64,000 nt of DNA. Source: Paramecium tetraurelia (taxonomy: Eukaryota > Ciliophora > Oligohymenophorea > Peniculida > Parameciidae). The stretch is from NCBI RefSeq assembly GCF_000165425.1, contig NW_001799244.1, positions 436,118 through 500,117 of the forward strand, given 5' to 3'. Shown here piece by piece: positions 1 through 10,465 of this stretch; position 1 is the stretch's first letter; each line of letters starts with the position of its first letter. The position numbers were made by a program, and so were the translations under genes. The notes under the pieces were generated by a model, which was not told where the DNA came from, searched no databases, and saw nothing but the letters and a program-made list of their open reading frames with translations.

Positions 1-393
1 GAGATGTTCAATTTATTAATGGTGAATAGCGAGTGATTGAGAGGTTTGATTTATCTTTGATGGATGATTTAATTTATATGTCAGATTCAATAAAGCACTT
101 GTTACAATAAAATTAGTTGAAAGCCATAGAAAGGATGCGTGATAATGTATAAATATATATTATTGTAAAAGATCAAAGTTGAAAGATATGAGATAAATAA
201 ACTTAGAGGTTAATTAGGAATGAAGGAGGAACATCATTAATTATCAATAGGAACTTCAGCTATGCAGAGATTTAAACCTCATTTGGAATTGGAAAGCATT
301 GAATCTAGATTAGGTTTGCTAAATTAAATTCCTAAGTAGGCTAGATGGACATCTTAATTGCTCTAAGATATTCTAGATAGATTAAATGAATGA
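1..393 (+). CDS. Partial coiled-coil protein, 3' end of a gene entering from the left
   Basis: The frame is open from the left edge (third frame), crosses a probable 25-nt intron at 147-171 and ends at TGA 391-393 when TAA/TAG are read as Gln. The peptide is hydrophilic, rich in Leu, Gln, Glu and Arg, and has heptad-like stretches such as LDRLNE at its end. No family is recognisable. The next ORF starts 54 bp downstream and is also coiled-coil, so the two could be one gene whose joining intron I failed to find. The start lies outside the window. Confidence 0.4.
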
Positions 394-447
394 GTTATAT
401 ATTGATTACATTTATAAATTGAAATTTTCATAATAGAAACAGTAGAG

Positions 448-1041
448 ATGTTGAGGAGGATCCTTTTTGAAAGTTTGGGAATATAATGATGAGTTTATAA
501 TATAAAATTAATGAATTTGCAAATTTAGTTAGAATTAAAGTTAAAAGATTTTGAGTATAGAAAATTGTAATAACAATTAAATGCGATGAAATCAGTTGTA
601 GATGAAAAAGCAATGAGGTTTGATTCTATCAAAAAACAATTGGCTGAAACTTTTAGTGCTCTGATTAAATATGTGCAATTAGAATTATAAAATTTAAAAA
701 AAGAATTGCTAACTCTCATTAATACTCAGAGAGAAGAAATAATTCAATTCTAGAATGAATAGATTTCTCTTAAATACATTTAGGAATTGGAATTGCTAAA
801 TTAACAATATTATGAAGAAAAGGAGCAATTTAAAATAAGGATAGATAAATTGACTCAATAGTTAATAGAATCAGAAAAAAACGAAGTTTATTTGATGATG
901 CTAAACACCAAGTATTTAAAAGAGAACGAATTATTAAATCAGCAACTGTTATCGAAAAGCAGATAAATGAGTTAAACAGAACAAAATTTTTATCCAAACA
1001 AAACAGGATTCATATCAAAATTTTTAAATAAATATACATGA
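448..1041 (+). CDS. Small coiled-coil protein (or 3' exons of the preceding gene)
   Basis: ATG at 448, one 21-nt intron at 473-493 that removes two in-frame TGA codons, and TGA at 1039-1041; spliced length 573 nt (190 aa). Nearly the whole product is predicted helix rich in Leu, Gln, Glu and Lys, with no signal peptide or membrane segment. A second possible 21-nt intron at 540-560 is a multiple of three and stopless, so the sequence cannot decide whether it is removed. Function is not recognisable; structural coiled-coil proteins of this kind are abundant in ciliates. Confidence 0.5.
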
Positions 1042-1053
1042 GAAATATTTTAA

Positions 1054-1752
1054 TCACTTAGTACACATATATATATAATGGTGTTCAATATCATTGAATT
1101 ATTCTATTTTAGTTTTTTCAATTGGAATGATTTAAATTTTGAAGAGCTTTAGATATATTGTTCTGATATCTGGATGCCCATATGATATAATCATAAATGT
1201 GCCATTAGGTTTCAAGATTCTGTAACATTCACTCAAGTATTTTGAAACTCTTTCGAAAAAAGAGGATCCACTCATCAAACTATCTAAAAGGCATTTATCA
1301 ATTATAAAATCAAACTCTTCGTCTTCAAAATCGATTTTTGTTGTTACATCCATCAAATAATAAGGGATTGTTTGTTGTTATTTCTACCTGATTAAAACAT
1401 CGCTAAAATCGACACATCGAATATTTTTAATTCCATCTAATTGCATGTAATCTTATAATTAGGAATTCCCGCAACCAACATACAATATCTAACTGATATC
1501 AAATCTGCCAAATAAACAATTATGAATAAAAGGCTATAGTGTAGAATAAGTTTGAAGCCATTCAAAAAATTTGTCCTTCTACTTAGAGTATCTATTGTTC
1601 CAATAATCCACACTTGAAAAATCAGGGTATTCCGTAGATAAACTTAGTTCTTTGAACATTTGTTAAATGATTGAGTTATTCTAAGTTAATTTCTCTGCCT
1701 CATCAATAATATCCGAATGGTTTAATATATTCGATGGCTATTATGAAATCAT
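1054..1752 (-). CDS. SAM-dependent methyltransferase, EEF1A lysine methyltransferase 4-like
   Basis: Intronless 232-aa ORF, ATG at 1752 and TGA at 1054-1056. A DYWNNRY stretch at residues 49-55 resembles the YWxxRY start of the METTL13/EEF1AKMT4 group. Motif I is LYVGCGNS at about 90-97, followed by the acidic VDFSD (about 114-118), then FDFIIDKCLLDS (about 147-158) and the conserved RILKPNGTF (about 178-186) with the SYGHP tail. Length and motif order match EEF1AKMT4-type enzymes, which trimethylate a lysine of elongation factor 1A in the cytosol. The family is clear; the exact substrate is inferred. It converges with the coiled-coil ORF ending at 1041, 12 bp away. Confidence 0.75.
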
Positions 1753-1770
1753 ATTTAAAATATTTATATA

Positions 1771-2680
1771 TCAAAACCGATATCCTGGAATACTTGTGGT
1801 AGGAAGAGTTGGTGCATTACCAAACAATGTTTAAGGATTCTCACTCTTTTAATATGTCTCCTGTAATTGCTAAGCTTATTCACATTAAAATTCAAATATT
1901 TATTTTTAATATCCTTCGACAATCTTAAAACCTTCCTAAGCACTTTCGAAAAGGATATCTTGATAATGCTTCTTTTCATCTAGTGGTACATTTGGTCTAT
2001 TGATTATATCACTGATTGTTTAACTACAACCTGGAAAGTTGTTGGCATTCAATAATTCGTGAGCTGTATTAAGTTTCAATCTCAATTCCGATTGAGTATA
2101 ATCCATCTTATCAAGATGATTTAAAGTAAATTTCAACTATTAAGCCACTATCAATTTTTGGAATTCCATTTGAAGTGCTAACTAAATCATTAATACTCTA
2201 AGTATACTTCAACTTATTCTTAATTGATGTTAAATCCTGGAATCGAATGACTATTTAATAAATAATGACTCTTAATCAGAGAAACATAGTTTGAAATCAG
2301 GACTTGTGTTGTAACATTTCTAACCTTCTCAAATGGTATCATCTCTTCTGGAGAATGTGCATAATGACACATTTCTTAATATCTGCACGTATTATTGCTG
2401 GCATATTTGCATAATGTGGTTTTATAATTATGAATTCCCAAACTGCCAGAGAAGTAAACTTATAGAAGCTTTGGATCCTATAAATTTTGACTTGGTAATT
2501 GTGGCAACGGCTAAATAAGTACATGAATATTTCTAATACATCATTTGGATTACGCAATTCCCTTTCTCCATGTGCAAAATGACATCTTGATCCAATACTG
2601 CAGTTCCCTGTTGTTGTCCAATGTTTACATAGAGAAGTTTTATATTTAGGATTCATCTGGGGGGGAACCATCATCGCCAT
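1771..2680 (-). CDS. Tandem CCCH zinc-finger protein (TTP/TIS11-type RNA binding)
   Basis: Three exons with introns at 2511-2539 (29 nt) and 2182-2207 (26 nt); spliced 855 nt, 284 aa. Finger 1 has C18, C27, C33 and H37 (CX8CX5CX3H). Finger 2 has C81, C89, C95 and H99 (CX7CX5CX3H). Each is preceded by the lead-in YKTxLC typical of tristetraprolin-type proteins that bind AU-rich mRNA. The rest is a Gln-rich helical tail. I chose the ATG at 2680 (start MAMMVPP) because a longer in-frame start at 2725 adds only A/T-rich leader-like codons. The likely role is post-transcriptional mRNA control in the cytoplasm; targets are unknown. Confidence 0.75.
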
Positions 2681-2769
2681 TTTAATAAAATTATTATTAT
2701 AATCAAATTTTATAATATAATCCAAATTATTTAGATTTACATTAAGTTTAGAGATTCAAGATCTAAAAT

Positions 2770-3058
2770 ATGAACCTAGAGAATAAAATATTCAACAGTT
2801 ATTATATTTATCCATGAGGATTTGATAGATAAGAAAATAATGAAATAAAATAAAAACGCGAAGAAGTTTTCTTAATAAAACTAAAGCAGCTATTAAAACT
2901 TTGAAAAAAGAAATTCAAAGGTTTAGCAATAAGTACTAACTGACCTTTGTTATCTAACTTTTTCTTTCATGAGGCATTATAAAATCATCTAAACCCGTAA
3001 GTGGCACGAATGAAATTAAGAATAAGGATCTTGGGTCAAACAAGTCCATATATAATGA
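2770..3058 (+). CDS. Possible small basic protein
   Basis: An ATG at 2770, introns at 2798-2828 (31 nt) and 2997-3020 (24 nt, containing an in-frame TGA) and a TGA at 3056-3058 give a 77-aa product rich in Lys, Asn and Gln. Spliced length is a multiple of three, but TGA-free stretches this long occur by chance in such A+T-rich DNA. No domain is recognisable. It lies between a divergent zinc-finger gene and a convergent EFCAB10-like gene. Confidence 0.3.
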
Positions 3059-3102
3059 GAATTTTAACAAATTTCAACATTATAATAAAAATGATTCAAA
3101 TT

Positions 3103-3555
3103 TCATCTTGAACTATATTCATCTTTGAGAATATCAACAAATTCATTTTTATTGACAAACCCTTTTTTTAATATTGCTGTGTATTTTTGATTTAATTCCT
3201 CCTCTGATTTTGTAATTCCAATTATTTATAATCCCTATATGATGGAATTAATCTTGACAGTTTTATCATTAAAAGTATCAAAGTGTTCAAATATTACTTC
3301 ATAATCCGTTGTATCAAAGAATTACTAGTTTTTATGATTTTTAAGCGCATCCAACAAGGTCTTTCTTGGTTGATTGCTCATTTCAAATATTAATTATGAC
3401 AATAATTCCTTATATATAATTTCAAACGTTACTTCAAACAAAAGGGATATTTTATGTTTCTCTAAGTATGATAAAGTTTCTTAAATTTGATCTTTTTAAA
3501 TTTCATTGAGATGAGGATTGTTTTAGAATAGTTTTTCTAATAATTATGAGGCCAT
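3103..3555 (-). CDS. EFCAB10-like protein with RIIa/DPY-30-type dimerisation motif
   Basis: Intronless 150-aa ORF from ATG 3555 to TGA 3103-3105. Residues about 25-60 read YLEKHKISLLFE followed by a helix ending near QPRK, the pattern of the RIIa/R2D2 four-helix dimerisation domain at the start of EFCAB10. The C-terminal half has an EF-hand-like helix-loop-helix (EVIFEHFDTFNDKTV) in which the usual Asp/Glu ligands are incomplete, so calcium binding is doubtful. Proteins of this class are usually ciliary or axonemal (radial-spoke-type docking). The family call rests on motif resemblance only. Confidence 0.55.
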
Positions 3556-3984
3556 TTTATTATTTAATTTTAATAATAATGATAATTAAATTACAAGACT
3601 ATTTTGATAAGAGTAAATTGATTCCAATCAAAAAATTAGAAATTTGAATTACCATTTCACTTAATTTTATTCAGAATACTAAAAATTATTTTACATTATT
3701 AAAATTAAATTGAATACTCTGTTAATGTTTCAACAAGACTCAAAAAACATATTTTATTAATAATAATCATGGACTAAAATAACAACTTTAATCAATAGAT
3801 CTAAATATACTAATCATTATTCTTTATTTATGGAAATAAGTGGTTTTCTAATAACCATTCCTTCTCCCATTTTTTCAATATTGCTAGATTGAATTGTTGG
3901 TTCGCCATATTTTATAAATCTCATAGCTTTTTTATGTTGCTAACAGCTTCTGCTTAAATTATTAAATTATTAATTATTAATATA
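3556..3984. other. Intergenic/unresolved A+T-rich stretch
   Basis: No gene can be supported here. The minus strand holds a short reading (roughly 3826-3930, ending ...ISINKE plus Gln) beginning MRFIKYGEP, but it has no clear start context, partner exon or family resemblance. The rest is poly-A/T tracts. Confidence 0.4.
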
Positions 3985-4276
3985 ATGAAATCATTTATTT
4001 AATGTTATTCTAAAGAAAAGATTTAACAGGTCGATAAATTAGGTCAATAGTTGGAAGAATAAAATTAAAAGCTGTTTAAAGATAAATCAACTGTTGATTC
4101 AATCAAGTTTGATCTTGATTCAATACAAATAAAAATAATCAATTAATTTTATGAAAAAGCCCAAGAAATGGAAAAATAATTCTCACAAATTGATTAAACC
4201 TATGTAATCTCTCTCTTATTTTACTTAGGAATAATTATTGCTCTTAGAATAGAAACTAAAGGATCAGCTTAAGTGA
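3985..4276 (+). CDS. Short coiled-coil protein
   Basis: ATG 3985, one 25-nt intron at 4204-4228 (starts GTAATC, ends CTTAG), TGA 4274-4276; spliced 267 nt, 88 aa. The product is a Gln/Lys/Glu-rich helix. The same frame stays open for another 54 codons after the TGA, until a second TGA at 4439-4441. Either this is a short protein or the 5' part of a gene broken by TGA. No family recognised. Confidence 0.4.
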
Positions 4277-5101
4277 AATGATAATTTATAATTAATATAT
4301 ATTAAATTAATCACAAAGCAAGCAACCTTAACGATTAAAGAATAACTCTTCAATCTCAGTACTTAAAATTATGAATCTCCTGTGAAATCAATTGACAAAT
4401 CTAAGAACATTTTCCTAATTCTTAATTCAAATGATAATTGAAATATGATTTGCCTTACATATTAAATTCCACATTAGCTAACATAATTCAACACAAAATG
4501 CTTCTTGCATTAAATGAAACTTAAACATAAAACTTATAATCGAAATTTAATGAAAAATTTGATTTAATTCATGGACTTGATTTTTCATTTTTTTTACTCC
4601 ATTTAAATATCAGGAACAGCATACTCTTTTGATTTCTGCTTTCCTATAAATTAATCTATTGTTGTATTAGAAATAATACTTGAGAAGCAGAATGATGCTT
4701 GGCTACTTTTCGGCATCTCTTCAAATACAAATTTTAATGCTGGCACACAGAAAGATTTATTCTTTATTATCATTTCTTCTTCTAATTATAAATTTAACTC
4801 TCTATATGTCATTGCTCCAACCTAAGTTTGGATTACATTGGTTTTCAAAGGAATTTACTAATAGGGCTCCTATTGAAATTCATCAGAACATGATAAAATT
4901 AATTCCTCATCTAAACGTTTGAATTCTTAGTCCTAGCCTATGATTGTATTCAAATTCTTTGTAGATTTCATATTAATTATAATATTAATTTAAAATTATT
5001 ATAACATGCCATTTATACTGACATTTTTAACCCCCATCAAATTTAATATCATTTCCATAAAGACCATAATAAACTAAAAAATATTGTTAAAATCAAATAA
5101 A
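4277..5101. other. Unresolved region with long TGA-free frames, possible gene remnant
   Basis: The plus frame shared with the preceding ORF stays open, apart from TGAs at 4274 and 4439, to about 4872. It reads like protein in places (EKQNDAWLLFGIS, NSLYVIAPT) but no start, splice pattern or family can be fixed. It may be the 3' part of a decaying gene. Positions 4930-5100 are featureless A/T-rich sequence. Confidence 0.3.
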
Positions 5102-5554
5102 TCACATCAGACCTTTCTTCTATAAACAATTAAATATTTGTTCCTGCATACAAAAATAAAATCCATTTTTATAAATACCCTGGTGAATTTAAAACGCTAT
5201 ATGCATTAATTTGGATATTTCTCTGCCAATACCCCAATTCAAAATTTCATAGTCTTGAATTGGGATAATTTTCAGATGTTGATTGCAATATTCATAAACC
5301 TTAAAAGAATAAAGGGATTTTTCAAAATCCTCATCCGATTGCCTTTGAGAATAAGTTAGTTTTGCATTATAAATTGGAAAAGTATCACTATATTCTGTCA
5401 GGTAGAAGATAGTTGACTATTGAAATTATTAAGCAGGTTGTATAGTAAGACTAGTATTTGTTTAATATAAAGTCTTTATATTAATTAATTATTATTAAAA
5501 TTTCTCCAAAAATTATAATAAACTTATCTACTCAATTTTCAAATTATTAGGCAT
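5102..5554 (-). CDS. Hypothetical protein, 150 aa
   Basis: Single uninterrupted ORF from ATG 5554 to TGA 5102-5104. The product is mixed alpha/beta in composition, with stretches such as FYLTEYSDTFPIYNAK and EILNWGIGREISKLMH, a balanced set of hydrophobic and charged residues and no membrane segment or signal peptide. I do not recognise a family. Composition argues it is coding rather than chance. It diverges from the plus-strand ORF at 5675, leaving a 120-bp shared upstream region. Confidence 0.5.
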
Positions 5555-5674
5555 GATTTAATTAATTTAAATAATTGATATAATTTAAAGTTATTTGATC
5601 TTGATTTAATAATTAGATTCTACTATTCATCAATAATTACAAAGATAAAGAAATGTAGGTAACAAAGAAAGTAA

Positions 5675-6061
5675 ATGAATAAATCAATTATATTATTTCA
5701 ATAATTTACATAAGGAAGATTTAATATTAGTATTTAAGGATTCATTTCTATCTATTTTAATCTTTTATTTGAAACTGAAAATAAATGTTTAGGATTGCTC
5801 AAAATTCCTTAAGTGATTCTAGCTTATAACAAATTTTAATTAAATGCAATAGGTCTTTTAATAGAAACTTTTGAAATAATAATTTATCGTATGGCTTATT
5901 CTCTATTATTAATATCTTATGATGGTATTTTTGTATCACAAGCCTATATGAATTTATTAACTTCTTTCACAAAATAAACATTTATTTTATCATCTTAGAA
6001 GATCACTTTTGGAGAAATCTTCTTGGACAACGATCCTTTTTTGATTATGTTATTCTCTTGA
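5675..6061 (+). CDS. Hypothetical protein, 128 aa
   Basis: Uninterrupted ORF, ATG 5675 and TGA 6059-6061. The middle is strongly hydrophobic (LLIETFEIIIYRM, AYSLLLISYDGIF), suggesting a beta-rich core or a membrane-associated segment rather than a classic transmembrane helix pair. No recognised domain. The frame is open upstream of this ATG as well, so the start could lie further 5'. It faces divergently from the gene ending at 5554. Confidence 0.4.
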
Positions 6062-6797
6062 AAATCTCTTTGTGAAATTTTATTGATTTTTATGAAGTAG
6101 ATTTCATTATAGTGTCACCTAAGCCTTGAAATACAGTTTTAGGTACTTTTTTTGTGTCTATGCTTTTTCGGAGAGTCTTATTGATTAGAAAAATAAATCT
6201 TATCTTGAATCTAATTAACATCTTGCTAATTAAAATTGATAACTTAAATTGAAGAATTCCTAGTTTAATTTGAAGACTAAAGACTAATTTGTTTCTTAAT
6301 TTCAATGTCAATGTGGTCCTTGTTCTTTTACTATTTAATAGTTTATTTTATCCTTAAGAATATTTCATCTAATTTAATAATAATCAATTATAAAGCAACA
6401 CAATAAATATTAAGTATCTATTTGATAAATGTTGTTACTATTCACTTATTCCGATTAGATGGTTATAAGATTTATCATTAATAATAATTAAATAAAGCTA
6501 TAACCTAGGGCTCCTCACAATTTATGTATAATTTTTAATCATATACTTAATTTAGTAGTTTAATGTTTTGATTTTTTATTGAAGATGATCATTAAATATT
6601 TGATTGAAGAGTAGATATTTGTTATACTTATACATGAATTTCTACTATTTAATAATTTCTTTAACCAAAAATAGAAATGAATAAAACTGAAGAATTTATA
6701 AAGAAATAGATGGAATGATCTTTTATAGTGAATATTACTAAAATATTAAAAACGTAGTTATGTAAACAACACAAAAATATTCAATAATTCTTATCTT
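6062..6797. other. Intergenic/unresolved stretch
   Basis: Mostly A/T-rich. A minus-strand reading from about 6230 to 6000 (containing VFQGLGDTIMKS) overlaps the end of the plus-strand ORF and has no convincing ATG-initiated complete frame. Short plus-strand ORFs around 6580-6720 are below 40 codons. I do not support a gene here. Confidence 0.4.
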
Positions 6798-7616
6798 TCA
6801 TTTATTGTTTTTTTCTTATTAGTGTTTTTTGAGGATCTTGAATAATAAGACCAATGAGGCATCTTTGATTTAAGTTTCATTTTTTGCCCCTGTGAAGACT
6901 ATCTTTCCTGAATAGAAGATGAGGGCAGCAAGTTTAGGATTTTACATCTTATAAATCAATCCAGGGAATGCTGATCGCTAAGAGAGATTAATTAAAATGT
7001 GTACATCATAGCTGATAGATCCTTGTAAACTTCTGTCATCATTTATTTTCATCAGATTTACTTCATAAGGCAATTGGCTGTTGGCTACTATGTTACTTGT
7101 TTATATATCGCCTATTTGTATACTAATCCTGTTGTTCTTCTCTATCTGTTTTTTAAACTTTAAATAAAATGCTTTTTTCAAACTTTATTAGCAGCTTCTT
7201 CTGCCTCATTCTAACCTTTGGTACCTGTTATCACCATCTTACCAGCTTCAAATATCAGGGCAGTTGACTTAGGATCTTTTATTCTCTGAATCAGAGCAGG
7301 AAATCGACCTAGATAATTTAAATGAATATCTACTTTTTTTGTATTCACAATTTTGAGATGTGTGAGCCAGATTGTCCAAATCCAGTTTATCAATATCTTC
7401 TCCTGTCTTGGTCTTCATTTTCAGGATCACTGTGCTGACCACATTCTAGATCTTGGGTTCATATGACTCTTGTAATTGATGGCTTTTTTTTATTTGTGAG
7501 TATTCCTATTAAATTAAATAACAAAAGATCACTTTTTCAATTTCCTTCTTCTTTTCCTCAGTATATTCATGAACATCTGTCTTGTTTTTCTTAATATGTT
7601 TTGATTTTTTAGAAAT
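6798..7616 (-). CDS. TBP: TATA-box-binding protein (TBP), 5' end unresolved
   Basis: TBP is the general transcription factor that binds core promoters for all three nuclear polymerases. Both saddle repeats are visible. Repeat 1 runs from NVVSTVILKMKTK through EYKKSRFPALIQRI to STALIFEAGKMVITGTKG. Repeat 2 has AFPGLIYKMQNPKLAALIF and SGKIVFTGAKNE, the canonical TBP wording. Introns at 7506-7532, 7309-7333 and 7158-7183 are needed; the second sits between KK and RFPAL and removes an apparent frameshift next to an A7 run. TGA at 6798-6800. The frame upstream to 7616 holds a basic, Lys/Glu-rich leader but no ATG, so a further 5' exon must exist and would overlap the divergent ORF at 7632. Confidence 0.85.
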
Positions 7617-7631
7617 CTAAAAAAAAATATA

Positions 7632-7967
7632 ATGTCAAGTGATATTGAGATAATATAATCGTAATTTTAGTATTAAAATAGGGTTAAGTTACCTAAGTGT
7701 TCTCCGAAGGCATTGAGGAAATAAAAGTTAAAAAAATTAATTTAAATATAGGAAAAAGATTTAAAAAGCCCCTCTGGCTTAAGACTGCCCAAAATTTCGG
7801 ATGAATTCTATCGTTATTTAGCAGAATCATTAACTTACACGTCTTAAATGATTATCTCAATGACTAAAAGATAACAAAATTTTCGATTTAAAAAGAATTT
7901 AAAAAAATGTATTTATTTATTTAATTAACATGAATTATTACAATTCCAAAACTCCCTATTTGGATGA
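7632..7967 (+). CDS. Small basic hypothetical protein, 111 aa
   Basis: Uninterrupted ORF from ATG 7632 (MSSDIEII) to TGA 7965-7967. The centre is Lys/Arg-rich (KALRKQKLKK, TKRQQNFRFKKNLKK), suggesting nucleic-acid or ribosome association, and SGLRLPKISDEFYRYLAESLTY looks like a short amphipathic segment. No family recognised. Its start is only 16 bp from the readable part of TBP on the other strand, so either the two share a minimal bidirectional promoter or their 5' exons overlap. Confidence 0.45.
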
Positions 7968-8095
7968 AATCATGGTATGATAATCCTAGGCAATTTATAT
8001 ATAGTTTTGCCTATTTACTATAATTAGATGATAATATATGAAACTATTACTGTATGTTATTTGTATGTATTATTAATATACTATTGTTTTCATGA

Positions 8096-9180
8096 TCAAT
8101 CAAACAATCCTCCCATATCAACATCCTCTTCTGGTTCTTCAGCTTTAGCTGGGGCTTATTAAGCAGCTGGTTTTTATTCAACTTTAGCAGCCACTGGAGC
8201 AGCAGCAACTGGTGCATTTGATTATTTAATTTGATCAAAGATGAATCCCACTTTATAAACCGATAGCTGCTAAATCTTTGAATGCATTTGCCAACACATA
8301 TGGAGCTGAAGCTTCATTGACCCAACCTAAATTGGTAGTTGAAATGAATCATACCATTTGACAAAGAAATAGCTGAAATATTTTAGACATTTTATTGGAA
8401 TTTAGCCAAAATGTCATTCAAGTTGACTGATACCTATTATTTGTTTAAAATTGATCCGTTATCGTAACAAGAAAGAACTTCCATACTAAAAATATAATTG
8501 TTTAAGTTACCCATATAAAAATGGCTTCTTTCCTAATTTCTACAATAAGACAGCTTAAGATTAACCAACCTTTTAGCCTGTTTTCAAGACAACAAAGTCT
8601 TTGGTGATTTAGATTTAACCCTTTTCAATTTTTGTTGGAATTTAGAGAGCATGGAAGAATTGAATTGAAGCTGGGTCCATACCTGTTGGGCCAGGTGGGA
8701 TAACGACATCAATTGGAGCAATAGCACCGACTCTTGCTGGGGTTTCAACTTTATTTTCTTCGATAATTGGCTTGAGATCAAAGACTGGAGTATCTGTAAA
8801 GACAAATCCGACTTTGCCTGCAACTTAGTTTTTCAAGGAATCTAACTCTTTGATTGCATTGCCGAATTTTCTCAAGTCTTCAAAATATTCATGGGTATCT
8901 GGCAATTCTTAGACTCTTGTAGCCAAGACTTTTTTGAAGAGAGTCTAGAATATTTAATAGGTCATCTTTACATTCTTGCCAATAACTAAGAGGGCATTTT
9001 TCTTAGCCAAAATTCTTCTAATGTCTTACACTTATTTTGATCCGACATTTGCTAATCCAACGATGATGACTTGAGTGTATTTAGACAACAACTCATAAAT
9101 CTTTCTAGAGAAAGATATCAATCATTTACTTACTTGAATTATGCTGGCTTCTTATCCCTTTTGTTTCCTTTTTTGCCCAT
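8096..9180 (-). CDS. RPLP0: 60S acidic ribosomal protein P0 (stalk), apparent frameshift near the 3' end
   Basis: P0 anchors the P1/P2 stalk on the large ribosomal subunit and contacts GTPase factors. ATG at 9180 starts MGKKGNKRDKKP. Introns lie at 9105-9133, 8486-8510 and 8327-8354. The body carries P0 wording: IIVGLANVGSKQVQDIR, NALLVIGKN, KVGFVFT, ARVGAIAPIDVVIPPGPTG. The C terminus is an Ala/Pro/Glu hinge ending EEDVDMGGLFD, the stalk motif in a ciliate variant. The spliced length is 1003 nt, one base too many: GGG (CCC at 8247-8249 on the plus strand) puts the frame off between AAIGLQSG and FIFDQIK. Removing 43 nt as an intron would also restore frame but would delete well-matching codons. 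Confidence 0.9.
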
Positions 9181-9275
9181 TTATTATTTATTTAAATTAA
9201 AAAAAGATTTCAATTTTTTTTGATAAACTATTTAAGTATATATATATAAATTTCATTATTTCTTAAATGTTCTAT

Positions 9276-10459
9276 TCACGGTGCTATCTCAAGCCACTTT
9301 ATACGCTTTCCTTCCTTCCATATCCCGTGTTTCTAAGTGCCATCTGCAAATACAAACAAGCCTTAACCATGTTGCTTTCCATCACTCCACATTCCATCGT
9401 ATTTCTTGCCATCCGCCCAATAATAAATTCCATGTCCATCCTTTTTATCATTCTTATACTCTCCTTCATATTTTCTACCATCCCTCCAAGTATAAACTCC
9501 ATAACCATGCATGCAATTATTCTACCATTAACCATTGTATCCTCGACCATCAGCCCAACAATACACACCTCTGCCATTTATTTTGTTATTCTACCATTCT
9601 CCTTCATAATATGAGCCATCAGGCCATTCATATTTTCCATGACCTTGCTTTTTCCCTTGATTATATTGTCCACAATACTTGGATCCATCATTCCACACTT
9701 CTTTCCCTTGGCCATGCTGAAGATCATCCTTCCATTCTCCTTCATATCTTGATCCATTTGAATGCTTATATATTCCTTTTCCGTTAGCCTTGTCCAAATC
9801 CCATTCCCCTTCGAAGATATCTCCATCGACATGATAGAAAATACCCTTGCCACAAGCCCTGTTATTTTTCCATTCCCCAACATACTTAGCACCGTCACTC
9901 CAAATTTAAGTGCCTAAACCTTCCCTCAAATTTCCCTTCCACTAACCTTCATATATTGCCCCACTCTTAAACTGATATGGGCCTCTCACCTCTAATTAAG
10001 CATCATTCCTCTGGGTAGGTAGATTTATAACTTCAAAATTTTCCTGCATATAGTTCTTATTTGCTCCTTGTATTGCATTTTTTTAAACAATCTTCAATTT
10101 ATTTTATTATTTCCTTTTTCGAATTAAATAGCCTCTATATCTGCTCTATATTTTGATTGCTGCCTTAATTGAGTTTGAATTGTCATTACACAGTTCATTA
10201 AATTTTCCCAGCTCCTATTTGTTTGAACTGATTAATGAAACCTGTTTATTTATAAGTCTCTTATCCTATTCTTTGCTAAATTGATTTGGTTCGCCAGTTT
10301 GCTTATTACTTTTTATTGATCCTCTCGACTAATGAATGCTATTTTTTATCTCTTTATTCTCTAACTTACAATTAAATGACATAATACAACTACTATCTCC
10401 TTCTCCTGCAAGCTTGCCTTCCCATTATTACACTCACACTAACCACATTGATTGCCCAT
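9276..10459 (-). CDS. IQ-motif and MORN-repeat protein, probably N-myristoylated
   Basis: Two exons (intron 10418-10443, 26 nt); 385 aa. The N terminus MGNQCGKL fits an N-myristoylation signal with a palmitoylatable Cys, so membrane anchoring is likely. An IQ calmodulin-binding motif ([18 protein letters not shown]) lies near residue 110. About nine MORN repeats follow, with YEGEW/YVGEW cores and GxG spacers ([31 protein letters not shown]), to the end at TGA 9276-9278. MORN arrays bind acidic phospholipids or act as rulers at membranes and basal bodies. The combination suggests a Ca2+/calmodulin-responsive cortical or ciliary membrane protein. A shorter start at 10382 is possible. Confidence 0.85.
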
Positions 10460-10465
10460 TACCTT

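Noticed and set aside
6090-6311. Minus-strand ORF with VFQGLGDTIMKS
   Set aside because: It has no ATG at its 5' end, overlaps the plus-strand ORF end and shows no family resemblance.
7309-7340. Apparent frameshift at an A7 run inside TBP
   Set aside because: A 25-nt GT..AG intron at 7309-7333 joins EYKK to RFPALIQRI exactly as in other TBPs, so no frameshift is needed.
9267-9614. Plus-strand ORFs rich in His, Ser, Ile and Pro over the MORN gene
   Set aside because: They are antisense shadows of the MORN repeats; their codon pattern mirrors the real minus-strand gene.
10418-10443. Apparent missing G in the N terminus of the IQ/MORN gene
   Set aside because: A 26-nt intron here joins MGNQCG to KLAGEG in frame and gives an exon sum divisible by three.
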